Assembly (NCBI GenBank): GCA_009741485.1
Contig: CM019217.1
Coordinates: 36,907,298-36,971,297 of the forward strand
Direction: 5' to 3'
DNA from: Malurus cyaneus samueli
Taxonomy: Eukaryota > Chordata > Aves > Passeriformes > Maluridae
DNA: 64,000 nucleotides
The notes beneath the pieces were generated by a model. It searched no databases and was not told the DNA's origin. It was given only the letters and a program-made list of their open reading frames with translations. Of the stretch, positions 37,490 through 51,700 are shown in pieces. The position numbers and the translations under genes are program-made. Position 1 is the stretch's first letter, and every line of letters starts with the position of its first letter.

Positions 37490-40278
37490 GAGAGATATAA
37501 ACTGGAGAATTATTTTCCAGAGCTTACTTTGGCTTTATTGATTTACTTAAGCCCAGTATAGCATCGTTGCAAAGTTTAAACTCAAGGAGAAATTTTCAAT
37601 TTCATTAAAGATAACAAATGATTCTTCTTAAAAACATAACCGCTGGCCTGAACACAGTTTCTTATTTCCAAATTAGTCCTTTAATTCAGACTTGGTCCTT
37701 CCAAGATAGATTTCTAGATGAATAATGATTACAAGTTCAACCAGTCAGGAGTCCACTGTCAAAAGTTACAGGTGATTCTGACTAAGTTACTTGGTTTAAT
37801 ACAGGTTTGTTTTCTAGAGCTCTAAACCATTATGTACATAGTGCAGATTAAAGCAGATTTAAAGACATCAGAGCCCACTCAAAATAGCTTTGTATATAAG
37901 GTGTAGAAGTGATGTCACAATGGGGATAACCAACTCTGCTGCAGGAAGAGCCTTTTGTGCCCTGCTGACAATGTGCAGCACAGCTTCACAGGCAGAGAAG
38001 GCAGCAGGAGCACTGCAGCATCTCTCTGTGGGCAGGGCCAGCAGGGCTGCGTCCTTCACGCCTGTCTTGTTTCCAAGTGAACTCCATAAGCTGGAAAAAA
38101 CAGCAGCTTGTGGTCTTTTGTGAATGACAGGTGAGGAAAAGAGGCCATTCTGATAAATATACCACATGCCACTGTACAGCACCACGTGCGTATTTGTAGC
38201 ACTTGGGAACTTTGAAAAAGGACCAATAAGGCAGCTGAATTGCAATCACCACCAGACTACAGACAGAAGAGAAGCCTTTGCTTGTTCTGGATCTCCTGCA
38301 GTATTTCAGGCTCAAGCTTTGTTCGTGCAACACTGAATGATTTAGGTGGGCAAATGAGAAGTGTTAATATTGACACACTGCAAGGAAACAGCACCTGGAG
38401 TTTCACTGGCTTTTCTTTTTTGTTCATACCACTGTTCACACACCAGATCAGACTTAGTAAATGAAGGTTATTTCTAGAACATTTCTGAGTTGCATTTCAG
38501 ATTTTAAATAATAATCATAAGTCTCTAAAAATACTACTGCCTAGCATCCTGATGGAATTAGCTTTTCTTCAGGGTCCCACAAACTGCCCCTGGTGACTCT
38601 GACTCGAGCAGAGAGAGCTCTCACACTAGGCTAAGTGGATGAGACACACAGTTAATGATACAGCTGTGATCTGCCATGGGGCTGAGCATGTGGATGAATG
38701 TTATCCCTTTGATCAGCTCTTCTCTAGCACTGTCAACCACTGCCCCCCCTCTACCCTCATGTACACACGCTGCTTCAAACGCCAGCAGGAAGCGGGGACA
38801 AAAGGTAATTTTAATATTTCATTTATGTCTGTCTTTGGGGATTAATGCAGAAGCCTCAGAAGATTCCATGCCGACAGGGAGGGAGACTGAAGCTTCTGTA
38901 GCTGTGCAACTGCTACAAAAAGCGGGTCCAGTGGTCAAAGATTTCATGAACATTGTCATTAAATTTTAAGAAGGCAAAAAATATTATGCCTGAAGAAGCA
39001 AATATGGAGGCAAAGGCATTCTGGGATACTGGAAACGTTCTCTTATATGCATCACTGCCATTTATTAAAGCTCCCTAATTTGCTGTGTTACCCTATAATG
39101 GAGGGTAATGGGGAGGCAGGCACTTAAATATGACAAAATTAGATTTCTCCCAGTCTGCACCAGAGGCACAAAAATATTTTCTTGTGAAAACTGTGAATCA
39201 GTGAGAGCAGTTTTTCAAATATAGAACTGACAGAAAAAAGAATGGGAAAATACTTCTCAATGGAATATGAAGGAGCTGAAAACTGATGAGGTCGAGCACT
39301 TGATTTTCCCACTATAGCATCTGCTTTTTATTTGATGTTATAAAGATGGACAGGCTGTGGAAAACCAGAAAAATGAACCTGCCTGTTTATTATCAATTGC
39401 AGTGAAATTAAGCTATGTATGTGAACTCTGCACCTGACTTTGAAGGCAAATACGGATAATCAATTTGCCATGGAGTTCTGCTGATTTACACAGTCTATAA
39501 TGGAAACTGCTGAGCAAACCATACTGATCCCAGAGTTAGAAATGAGAATCCCTGTGCAGCGCAAGCGCTCACAGACAGAAAAGTACCTACACCAGTGAGA
39601 CAGACAACCCCCTTCATTCTAGGAGCTGCACACTAAAATTCTCTTCTAGCTGGAAGGCACAGGATACATTTCTGAGAACAAGAAAGCAGAAGAATTTGGG
39701 AGTAATTCAAAAGCAGGATGATGGGAGATGATATGGAATCAGGCTGGACGGGGCACATAGCTGGCTATTAGGTGACTCACCAATAGAGACTGCAGCTGCC
39801 TTGCAAGCTTTTCCCCTCCTGGATCCAGAAGCTCACACAACCCAGATACTCTTGTGTCAGCACTGCCTGCCATGTAACAGCACATGGATCAGGAAGGGGT
39901 CACACTAACCTATACGTGGCTATAAGGAATACACTGCAAGAAAAAATTGACAACTGGAAAGAGTAACGTATAAGCAATGTAGCTGCATTAACTCAAATCC
40001 CAAGACTCCTGTCTCGAGCTTTCAGGAAAAAATATTCTTTTGCTTACATGTAGACAATAATATATGGATAAAATACATGCTATGGTTATTTTAAGAAACA
40101 TCTCAAGATTTGGAGAAATAAATTTGGGCAATCAATAATGCCAAAATAATTTACAAAAATGTGTTAGACATAGTCCTTTCACATCAGAATTAAATTAGAA
40201 AGCACAAAAAAGGTGTATCAAATCCTGAAGTGGCTGGAAGGTAAGCTAAAGAGTAATAAGTCTTTTAATGGTGAGAAG

Positions 40279-40391
40279 ATCATAGAATATTCTGTGTTGG
40301 AAGGGACCCACAAGTAAATGGCCTGTACGGAGATTACACCCACAACCTTGGCATTATTAGCAATGTGCTCTAATCAACCGAGTTAATCTAA
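40279..40391 (-). mobile_element. CR1 LINE 3'-end fragment, CR1-Y-like
   Basis: ATCATAGAATATTCTGTGTT followed by GGAAGGGACCCACAAG opens the segment, and CCTTGGCATTATTAGCA with GTGCTCTAATCAACCGAG follows. These are blocks I know from a bird CR1 subfamily, read in reverse. An A/C-rich run lies directly to the right. Confidence 0.8.
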
Positions 40392-40420
40392 CCTAGACAG
40401 GTTTTAGTGTTAAGGGGTTA

Positions 40421-40500
40421 CAAAAAACCAACACACACAAAAAAAACAAAAAACCCAAAACCAAAAAACCAAAAAAACCCACAAAAAAAAAACCCAACCA
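40421..40500. repeat. A/C-rich simple sequence
   Basis: Runs of A broken by C, CC or CCC over about 80 bases (CAAAAAACC, ACACACACAA, AACCCAAAACC). It begins about 30 bases beyond a CR1 fragment. No coding or regulatory role is apparent. Confidence 0.85.
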
Positions 40501-41660
40501 GAAAAAGCAAATCCTTAGTCCAAACAAACAGAACAATCTTTGTCAGAAATTACAGCTACTGACCCCACTGAAAGCACCATTTCACTTGAACTTCTCCATC
40601 ACGGCCACATTCACCACCATAAAGAAATGGGCTCCATATCATCTAGATGGTTACTGACAGTCTCATCAGGTAAATGGTATTCATAGGAGGGACTGGCAAT
40701 ACTGTTATCATTTTACAGACTACACACAGAGAGTGCAGTGCTTCTCGCTCCATGGGTTTCCTAGGTCCTCTGAGAAATACTTCAAAAGCGGATCCAAAGA
40801 TGACTTAGTGTCTGCTTTAAGGCCTTGAGTCCTCCCTCTTCCCTAGCTTCTCAGCCTCAAAGGTGGAGGCTGTCCTTTGGGGTGTGAACCAAATCCTAGA
40901 GAGAGGCTGAGGTGCTGCTGTTAATCCCAATTTGGTGCTGACTGAATAAAATCTGTACACCTCCAAAGGACAGAAATCTCCTGATGTGTGTCTACACTGT
41001 CACTATGACCTTCTTTCTTTTTAACCTCTTGATCTGAGCCCCCTGAATCCTGTCCTAGCTCTTTCCCAAACTCCCTGCCTAGGAAATTTTGCCACGCCCC
41101 GTGAAAAACTCCCAGGGGATGCTTCTCTCTGCAGCTGGTGTGAGCTGGGGAGCACGGATCTCACCAGCAGCTTTCACTCCCGCCACTTACTTTTGTAAAT
41201 AAAAATAAACCCTCACTATCAGCTAAACAGAAATGAGAACTATGATGCCATGAAGACCAAGATAATAAATCCGAATATTTTTCTAGAGAATACATTTTCT
41301 AACCATTCATCTCCAGCTAGCAGATGAAAAGAGAGCCCATAGAAAGTGTAGAGAAGAACAGTATTTAGGTCAGTCTGGCATTTGTTGTCCTATGTTTATG
41401 AAAATATTTTCCTAAAAACTTCAGTTATACAATGACACAGAACCAAACTTAATATACACAGTAAATTGTTGGCTGTCATTACCAGCAATAAGACAGAAGA
41501 GTTATGGTTGTAAATCAGCTGCTGTAGCATTCAGTCATGTTCTGCTGGCAAGAAAAAAACCTAATGAAACATTTAAAGGAAGAATGGTATGCATGAGCCT
41601 TCTTAGACATGCAACTAAATACAAATTGCAGAACACAAATAAGTATATTATGAAACACAG

Positions 41661-41689
41661 AATTGCAGGTCAAAGATTGACCTGCAATT
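41661..41689. repeat. Perfect 13-bp inverted repeat with 3-base loop
   Basis: AATTGCAGGTCAA, then AGA, then TTGACCTGCAATT. The arms contain AGGTCA and TGACCT, the nuclear-receptor half-site, five bases apart in inverted orientation. It may be a binding site, a hairpin, or a small inverted duplication. Confidence 0.85.
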
Positions 41690-44355
41690 AGGTTTGACAG
41701 AATTGCTTTTAAAGCTTTCATTCTGAAGCTATACATAGGATGCTGTTCTTCTGAATGCTATGCTTAGAAATGAAGATAAAATAAAACAAAACACTAAAAT
41801 ATTTTCTCCTCATAACTATACTTTAAAAGCAGAAACATGCTTCCACTGTAATTACATAGTATGTTATTCCATTAACAATTAATATCAGGAGCAAGTGGGA
41901 AAGCAAACAAGCCAAAGGGAAAAAAATCCTCTTTCAAGTATTGCTAAGGGAACTCCATTCATAACTTTGTTTTTTAGTGATGAGGCTTAATCTCTTCATA
42001 GAGGCAGAAAAGCAATACGGTCACAACTAAACTGTGTTTTGGGTTTAGGTGAAGTGGATTCCTCACAACATCTTTCAATCACTTGCAGGTGCAACTACTC
42101 CTGGAGGCCAAAACCTGCTCTACCCAGAAAGTACAATTTCTTGACAAAGAATAATAGCAAGAAAGAAAGACTAAGTACATTTTCTCAGAAGAAGAATGAG
42201 CTTCACAGAGGTCAGCATTTTGTCTTCATTGCTTCTCTTTCCAGAGCAGGGAGAACAGCTTCAAGCAAATCTGACACAGCATGCTCTGCATTAGCAGTTT
42301 TCTTCCTCCATACATCACCCTGTCTGTGGCAATATCCTTTAGATACCTTCCCATTAATCTAGGAGTGGCTTATACACCTGTGTTTTCCAAGGGAAAACTC
42401 AGCATACTCCAACTCCTCATGCAGAAGCAACACACAGAACTCCTGTACCACAGGGGAGGGATTCACCTTGATAATAAATCCCCTGGGAAGTGAAATCAAG
42501 TAAGTCAGAGAGCAATGGATGTAAGAGATGCATCACCTGTTTGGGGTTTTTAAAGTTTTAAAAGACATGGCCTGTCTGCTGTAGGACACAGACTCTCACT
42601 ACAGACTCATCTCCTCTAAAGTGATAACTAAGAAGAAAGTTAGAAGACAGCGAAAAGGGTCTTCCTATTTTTGTTTCAGTAAATTGAACAACTCTCAAAG
42701 TACACAGAAGATGAGGGCAAAAGATCCATGTATGCATTCCTGGTAGTTCTTCGAGATCATCACGTTAGTTCCTGTTCACTAATAATAAAGATGGGTGCCA
42801 GGCAAAACTCAAAATGAATAATGTTGTTCTCCACAAACTCTCATTGCCACAAGCAATGGTGTCTACATGATGAACATTGTGCAACCGAGCCAATATTCCT
42901 TCACATCTCTGTGGAATAATGAAGTTCACTCCACTGTCAAGATACATTCAGAGCATGTGTGTATGTATTTCATTATCCAGACAAGAGCCAACAGCCAAGT
43001 ATGCAGCAAGAAATATGTATCATAGTCTTGACAAATAATGTGTGTAATAAAGAGCTCCTGTTTCAGAGAAAGGAATATAATCAAGAACATTTTTTTCCTT
43101 GCATGAGACATTTTTAGTTCAGTTTTCCAGCTGCAGTACTATTGATGAAGTACAGCTAATTTGTTCTCTAGGTGGAGACTAATGTAAGATCTTTTAAATA
43201 TGTTTTCTAATAAGAAGTCAGCCTACGAGCTATTGCAGTAAGCAGTAAAACACAGAAATAATCCATTTTCAGGAAGTGCATGGCTTGTCTGCTGATGCAA
43301 AAAATCCTTTGAAATAGCAATTCTTTCAAAAAAGATGTTTGTTTATAAACTGATATATGATGACGGCTTTCCTCAGTCACTAAACCACTCTAGCTGGGCC
43401 TCTATACTGACCTATAATACTGAATAAAATGTTTTCAGGGCTACTATGTAGGAAGCTACATTAAAAAAATCCTTTGAAATATGATTTCACACGTGCCCCC
43501 AACATTAACTTAGAATATACTGTTTGCATTTTTCTTTGAATTGCTTTACAGTATTATAAATCTTAAAATAAAATCTTTTCAAGTTAAACATTCCCTGTTA
43601 TTGTAAACCTTGCAAACTAACTTTATCACAAAAGGTTTAATTATTATGCTATGTCTCCCTCTTAGGAAACAAACAAATGCATGAAGTACATCAGTGAATT
43701 AACACTCCTTCCTCTATCTCAGTTACTAAATTAAGTCCCTTGACTGAGCTGGAGAGTTCGACAAATCACTAAGCACTGTTTTCCATCTGTGGAAATGCAA
43801 TTTTCATAGCAAAAAAATTAGATGTAAACTACCACCGCTACTGAAATGTTATACAAACCTCTGTAAAATATTAAGGGCTAATGAACTTCAGCCAAGCCTT
43901 TCTTCTTGACCATGTCACAGACTGCCTTTGCCTGATGCAAACTTCAGTAAACAAACAAAGGGATCACAAATGGCTGAATTCACGCAAATGCTAGAAAACC
44001 AGCCTTATTTTTCCTGAGTGTACTGGGGTTTTTTGAGTTTACATAGCTATTGGAGGTGGGTATAGTAAAGCACAGGAGACATCACCAAGTCACCAGTGTG
44101 ACAGACTGTTCTACAGCAGGAGTATCCTCTCCCTGACCTGGTGACAGGGACCTCATTTTATCTTTGTATTTCATGGCACCACATCCCCTGTCAAAGAATA
44201 AAAGTTAAAATTCAATCAAGGCTCACTTCCTCACAAGCCCCTATTAATACATATATATATTACATTTTAGATAACTTAGTGTGTGTTATTTAGTATTTTT
44301 AACAATTTTTTGATTCATGATCAAAGAGAGCCTTATTCACTTCTTTATGACTACA

Positions 44356-44450
44356 AAATCACAGAATCATCAAGCTTGGAAGAGCCCTTCAAGACCATCC
44401 ATTATAACCATCAACCCAATGCCACCATGAGCACTCCTGAATTAGGTGAT
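44356..44450 (-). mobile_element. CR1 LINE 3'-end fragment
   Basis: ATCACAGAATCATCAAGCTT then GGAAGAGCCCTTCAAGACC and CAACCCAATGCCACCATGAG match the reversed CR1 tail. The right border is estimated. Confidence 0.8.
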
Positions 44451-44629
44451 TTAAACACAGATTAAGCATTCTATATACTCTACCATCATCCTTTTCCTTG
44501 TCCTTCTTTCCTCATCCACAGTGAGTCAATAAAGCTGTCTCTTGCCTGTACCAAAACTTCATAGCAAGTATACATAATCTTGCACATCACACAAATCCTC
44601 ATCCTCACTCTGGGTCAGATTACAAATCA

Positions 44630-44684
44630 CTGTATCTGCTGTGGGTATTACAGGTATTACAGGGGTAATCCCTGTATCTGCTGT
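44630..44684. repeat. Local repeat cluster with small hairpin
   Basis: CTGTATCTGCTGT occurs at 44630-44642 and again at 44672-44684. Between them GGTATTACA is doubled, and TACAGGG-GTAAT-CCCTGTA (44658-44676) is an inverted repeat. It looks like a small local rearrangement. Confidence 0.7.
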
Positions 44685-45718
44685 ACCCAGTAGAGTGCTC
44701 CTAAGAGCATTCTGAATTTTAGGCTGCTTCTGATACCCAGAAGAAAATTCGCACTTTTTCCAGTCACAGTGTACCCAGTGGTATCATTGGCACTTCAATG
44801 ATGCCCCAGATCTGCAGGTTTCTGGATGCTTGGAATCAGAGTCACACAATCACTGCAGTTCTGCAAGAATCCACAGACAGCACAACCTTCATCTGAAATC
44901 ACTGTTCCCTGGCTCACCTCCTCTGCTTGCTGTTGTTATTATCAGAGTGCGCTACCCCTACCTTTGGGGCAGGAGAGTGTCTGCAAGCGCTGGTGATGCT
45001 CAGTATTTCACCTGGAGAGCACCAGCTGGAGTGCCCCTCGAGCCAACTCTGACATCACTCCTGCAGGTAACTAACATGGATGGATGGCTAATTTGGCTTT
45101 AAGCCAATTTACTCAGGAATCAAGCTTACTTCTGACAATGATAAAACATAAGAACTCTAACAAAACATTTAACTTTATGCCAGCCTTTCTGATTCTCCTC
45201 ATATACTTTCAATAACAATGACATTTACATTCAGAAATCTCAAATTCAAAACACTTTCCTTGTTAAAATCGGTTTATTTCTTAGGTTTATAAAATATTTG
45301 CATACACTTTCCTCTGAGCATCTTCACCTCTCAAAATTATTTCATTAATAATATTTTGAAATTTATCTTCATGGATCAGAAGTTCCATATTTGAGCTGTA
45401 TTTGTTGTGACCAGTCAACCGAATCAGCTGGTGTGACACTGCTCTTTCTCCTTGCTTCAGTGTAAATATCCTGCTGGCAATTTGCTTTCCTATAAGGCCC
45501 ATACACAGAAAGGTGAAATATATTTTCCACACGTTTTTAAGACAGTGAAACTCTGTATCCATCAGCTGAAGACCAAGTGAAAGGGATTCTAGTTGACATT
45601 AAATATTGTGAAATTTATTTTTGTGTTATTTTCCTAAATTTATACATATGACAATTATGTCCAAAGTATTTTAGGAAATGCTTAATTTAAAAAAAAATCT
45701 GCCAAATATCTAATTAAC

Positions 45719-45738
45719 TAATTAATTTAAATTAATTA
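45719..45738. repeat. 20-bp AT palindrome
   Basis: TAATTAATTTAAATTAATTA is its own reverse complement. In such AT-rich DNA this can arise by slippage or chance. Confidence 0.7.
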
Positions 45739-48700
45739 AATTATAAGAAAAGTTAACAGCTAGAGAAAACAGGGGAAGAAGGCCTAAGATAGGGTAGCAA
45801 AACCTGGCCTTAACAGGGTCCTCTGGATACTTCTGTGTGAAGGCTCTCCAGTAAGACACTTGTTCTGTGCTTCACCTATTAAATTGAATATTAGTATCTA
45901 TCTACCTCAGTAGGATGCTTTCATAACAATCAGACTTGTGATGCAACTAAAGGCTTTTAAGAAAGACCCTCTTTAAAAGCTCCTCATGAAAAGTCAAACA
46001 AACAAGATGTAATTTCTTTTAATTAAGTTCACATGGAACCAACAAAATAATTTTCTCACCGAATTTCTTAATTCTTTTGTTTCAATCCCAGGAGGTGTGT
46101 ACATGGTTTTTCTCAAACACTTTCAAGGGTTCATTTTAGCCAGCAGCCATCTCATACAAACATCCGTCTTCCAAAGGAAAATCCAAAGCGGGCTCACTTG
46201 GTGCTGTCCAAAGACCAGCAGGAAAGCCTGTTTCTTCCACATTCATCAGTCACAGCAAAGACAGAGGTTATGTATCCTGCACATCTCACAGCAAATTTTT
46301 GCTATAGATCAGAGAATCCCAAACATTGTCAGGAAAAAAGTGTTCTTCAGACTAAACCAGTGTGTTTTTATTGAAAAGAAACCAGGCAGGAATACTCTGA
46401 GTTACATGAGAAAAACATTAAAACACCTAATCAAAAGCTTGCCAAGCTTTCAATCTGGAAATATCATTCATTTTTTTTAGAAAAACAGACCCAGCAATAA
46501 AAGTAGCAGATCAAACACTAGCCAAATATTCTCATTGTTATCTTGGCAAGAACTAAATTAATTTCAATTTCCAAAAAAGGTAAGGCATGGAAAAAGAACA
46601 ACCAAAGTATTTAACACATGCAGAAAGGGACTCTCCTGTTTCTCTTAAAAGTGAGGTAGATGTAGGATAGGTCATATATCAGCATTAGTTTGTGTCTGTT
46701 TTTACATATCTTGAAAGATTTAACATTTTCCTTGTTTTATACCATAAGAGTTTTAGTATTAACTTGACTGAGACTAGGATATCTTTTCCAGAATTTCCCT
46801 GCCCTGCCTTGCATGTGCCTGTGAACTACAGTTGGTATTTTAAACAGCTATTCAAGCACTCACAAAGCAATGAATATATAATTGGGACATTTCTTTTTCC
46901 TGTTTTTACCCATTGCTTAGCTAATTATGCTCCAGAGACACTCCCTGGCTAAGCAGCAGCAATGCTGAATAATTCAGAAATAAGAAATATCAATGTGCAG
47001 AAAGGAAAGCTGTCATGAAAATCCCCAAGGTTCTGTTTTAGCAAGCAGATCTGACAGCCCATCAGTGACCAGCCTGCCTCTGGCACTCTGATGAGCCTCC
47101 ACTGCTCCAGCTATTTTTTTTATCTACAGATTTTCTGTGTCCCAACAAAAGAATCTCCAAAGCAGTGCATTCTTCAGACTGAATTACCTAACTCTGAAGA
47201 ATGGATTAAGGAAACATAAGTTTATTTTTCCCATTACTATTGTATCTCTGGAAGGTTGTGTATATTGTTAACATTAGTCTTAAAGGGGCAAAACCCAGTC
47301 TGGGATGAAAAGGCTCAGAAAGGCAGAATTCTCCAGTGTAAATATCAACAGACTCTGACCTTATGGCTAACACCAAATTTATTTAAACAAGCAGCAAATA
47401 TACACGACACCAAAATATTCAAGGTGCATTTTGAATATCAAAATGCTAGTCATCCCTGTCACACTTTCAACTTGCTAAATTTGCTTACTAAATCTTCTTC
47501 ACTGGTAGAATATGCTCATCTAGGGGTTTCAGAAATTTCAGAATAATCAACTGCTATAGTTCTTCCCCTAAAAGTATAGGGCTATTTTTTCATGCTATTA
47601 CACATGCGAGTCACAATAGGAAAATGAAATCAAAAAAATAAAATTAGTGCATTTATGCCATCTTTTTGATAAAACAGCATCTCTGCTGTTAAGGTAAGGT
47701 GGTGCCACCAAGGAGGTCAAAGTGAAAATAGCTTTTAACTAAGATTTACGTGAATTGCTTTTCCCCCAGACAAACAGTGAATTAAATGTAGAGATATTAA
47801 ATGTTAGTTATATTGGGACAGACTAAATGACTCACAACACTCCTCTTCCCAACATCCAGGACCTGTCCTAAATACTTTTGACTTCTGCCTCCAGCTTTAC
47901 AATAATTATTCCTAGTGCTATGCTACTACTGTCAATAATGTTGCTGCAAATAAGAAAGGAAATCAAAAAGCTCTGTTAATTTCAGGCTTCATTAGAAATG
48001 GAAGTGAAAAAAGAGACAGTGCTTATTGAATGAAAATGGATTCAAGTATTGGGAAGGCAACATCAAAGTTCTCAGGGAATCTTTCAAGTACGTCTTATCT
48101 TGCTGCTCTTCCATACACATCGTGTCCATTACCTCATCAGAGATATGACTGGATCAATTGAACATTTGCAAGAATATCTCCCTGAGTATCTGAGAAATGT
48201 AAGGTCAGATTACTCAGGGATGGAAGAAACAAGCAACAGATAAGCTTTGGAAAGGGCAAAGAGAACTTTAAGATCTGTTAGTAAAGATCTTTACAGCAGA
48301 TATAGCTCAGCTGCTGAGAATTGCATGAAGTATGATGCTACACACAAACCTGGCCTGCATTTTTCAAAATAGAAATGTGAAAATAAACTTAGAGCTGCCC
48401 CAGAACAACCAGAGGAATATGGAGCTTGTATTTTATGAAAAGAGGCTGAAGAAGGCCAATGAAGTGAAGACTGAAACAGGATGTGAGTTCTCGTTAGAAA
48501 CAGACCAGGAATTATCTGACAGATCCAATATTTTCTAACAGCCTGACTGCTTAGGTGTGTTCAATTAATTTCCAGATAGACCAGACCATTTTCAGAGATC
48601 TGAGGCAAAATCTGCTTCTGTCAAGTTGCAGAAAGCCCTCTAGTCCTGCTGGTGTTCCCACTTTACAGGTTGAACTTCATATATTTCTCCTTCAGTTCTG

Positions 48701-51700
48701 CTCTTGCAGTATTTTTGATTTTCTATTACGTCCAGAACATCACAACATGAAGAAATTAACTTAATTAAGTTTCATAATTAACTTTCTATTTTAGTCAAAT
48801 GAAAGCATTCAAGAATCGGCTACCTTGAGAAATACAGAGATTGTCTCACCAGATAATTAATGTTTCTGTATTGTTTACAGATACAAAGAAAAGTATCTTT
48901 CCATTTGCTTTCAGTTATCTTCCCCGTTTTTGGAAAATTTCTATTCCAACTGGGTGATAGCCACTTCTCCTTTAAGGGCATGCTCCTATTTTGTGTTATT
49001 ATTATCACTATTTTAAGAATGCTCAGAGGAAAAAGAAAAACAAATTCAAAAGAAACCTACATCATTTAGTATCTGAATTCTAGCACTGCCTAACACAAAC
49101 TTCTGCAGAAAAAGATATTTAATTCTAAGTGGCTCATGTGACTTTTTTGTAGATGCACCTGATGCAATATCTGGATCTAAACTTATCTATGTAGAACTAA
49201 CAGTGTGTGTGTGTGAGTTACTATTATTCAGATCAAGCAGCAGATTTCTAGTTTCATCATGTACTGTACTGTATTTATTCTTTAAATGACTACTAAGCAA
49301 ATAGTGTACTTTATTTTCCTCACTACATGTAAGATTTTACCAATGTGCCTTTAGTAGGGAGCTTTCTGAAGCCAGGAACTTGCTAATTAAATGGAAATTA
49401 AATAGAAGTGCCAGTCAAAAGATTTTAAGGTGGTGGTAGACAGGACATGATATCAGCTTTCAGAGGTGAATGCCCCATCATAAAGAATGAGAAAGCAAAA
49501 TCTTTAGAGAAAACTAAGCTATAAAAGAACACCTTGTGCTCTAATTTTGTGTCTATTTTATGTTCTCACCTTCTCCCTCCAGAAATGAGGATGAAATTTT
49601 AGTGTCCCAAAGACAAGAGAAGATGACAGAATACACTGGAGGGTGTGAGAAGATGATATCCTGACTGCTAGGATTTGGAAACATTTTGTAATCAGGGCCA
49701 AAGGCTACAAGCAAAATAAGTTCCATGATTGCATTTGTCCTTTTCATGGCTGCTATCACACTGGATATCACATTGTTATCTATGATCATCAGCTTCTTTT
49801 CCTCTATTGCTACCAATGGATGATACTATTTTGAAAGAAATTCTCATTATCAGTCCACCTTGACACAGAACATTTGTTACCAAATTTCAGCCTGTTGTTT
49901 TTGCTAAATTCCAAATGGACATTGGGATTTTCTTTTCCTTCCCCCTTTTATTTTTTTATTTTTTTTTTTTTACTTCTGGATGCAGCAGTAATAGTGATAA
50001 TCACGTGATGGGTCATCCAAGTGCTTTGCTTGCTGTTTCTCTTTTTAAAAAAATATTTCTCTACTGATACAATTCTTGTTATACTATTATCTTTAATAAC
50101 CTTGAGTTACACAGGAATAAATTTCTATAGGTGCACTGTGTACATGGCTAATGGTTATTCTCATCCACTCCCACTGAAAGGTGGGTTTAAATAGTTATTT
50201 TTTCCTGATTTAAAAAATCTTTCATATTTTCATTATTAAGAGCTAAGCTAATATGCATAGGACAATGTGATTAAAATCAGTGGATTCATTATACAGGTGG
50301 CCAAACAACTTTGAACAACCCGCACCTGGCTATAAATGAATAAGAACTTTTACAGGCAAAAACACTCCTTGGATTTCATTCATGTGAACATTTTAATGGC
50401 ACTTTGTCCTACCAGCCAGTAGGTGGAGATATAAGTCCAGTAAAAGCAGAAAACAACTATTTGACAGTCTTTGATGCAATTGAACGTTTGTATAATACAA
50501 TTTAACCGAGGTTAGATTTCTTAATAAGTATTAGATGAGACAGATGAAATCTGTCAGCAGTTAAAGCCCATCTATCAGCCTTCCTTGTCTTACAGCCTAT
50601 GGCCAACTGTGCCTGCAGAGCTTAGGATATTTTCATATCCAACGAACTGATAATGAAAGTAATAAGGCAGAAAGCTAAATAGGTCATGAAAAAACATAAT
50701 TTATAATACACAAATATGTAAATTCAAGTATTTCTAAAAAGCTTGATCAGTATCCTGTTATACCACATTAAAAAACCATGACAGTATTAAAAAAAAATAG
50801 TTTCAGGCACTCTAATACCCACGCTTTGACAAGTTTTGAGTCCTTTCATGCCTACAGAAATTATGAGCAGGTTATTACTTTCCAGTACATAGGCAAATGT
50901 TTTTAAAGTATTACCACTTCCCTTAACACAGCCACATTACTCTACCTTGGCATTAAAAATTTATTAATCTGTTAAATTACCATTATAGGAACTCATACTG
51001 GAAATTGGCTGCAACAGCAATAATCAAAAAACACAATCATGTCTCTTAACGTCTCTCTGCTACAGAATAATAATATCCCTATATGTAGCAGAAATGGAAA
51101 AATGTACAAACAAATGCAGTACTGTAAGTGCAAAAATTAAGGCAATATAGTTTATATTGAACATTTATTTGTTCAATTTCTTTATTTTGGTTATGCTGTT
51201 TGGTTTGAGGTCAAAGCAAAACACCTCTGAAATAACAGAGCCCCTATGATTAAGCCAAAGCAACTAATTATATGTATATATATATGACTAACAAAGGACT
51301 ATTCATCTTCCCTGAATGCTCTTTGAAAAAGTCAGGAACAAAGATTGTGCTTTGAACAGTTTTGCTGTTTCAGCTGTCATTCTGACAGAAAAAATCATTA
51401 CATGATGGGGTGGGCATTAAAACCTACCGCAAAGCAGAGAGCTGGGGACTTGAAATGTTTCCTGTGGACTGAGAGCTCAGCATTGGCCTCCTTCAGGGAG
51501 TCTCTTCAAACCAGTGCCCTGTGCTCCCCAGACAGTGGTCTGAAAACAATCCTTCAAGCATTCTTCCCTGATGTTTTCCTTTTCCTTGGGTGTTCTGAGA
51601 GTTCCTTTCCATGTCCACAATGCTTTGAAAAGAAGTGTTGTTTCTGCTCTCCCAGTGTGCTCCTCCCGACTGGCCGCCATCTCTCTGCTCCCAATTCACT

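Noticed and set aside
40740..41220. GC-richer segment ending in AATAAA runs
   Set aside because: It looked like an LTR end, but neither borders nor family blocks could be seen.
46097..46480. 127-codon plus open frame
   Set aside because: Biased composition, no known domain, and no splice or promoter context. It is within chance for 64 kb of AT-rich DNA.
48299..48340. TAGCTCAGCTG resembling a tRNA/SINE A box
   Set aside because: No B box (GGTTCGAATCC-like) follows within the needed distance and no cloverleaf can be drawn.
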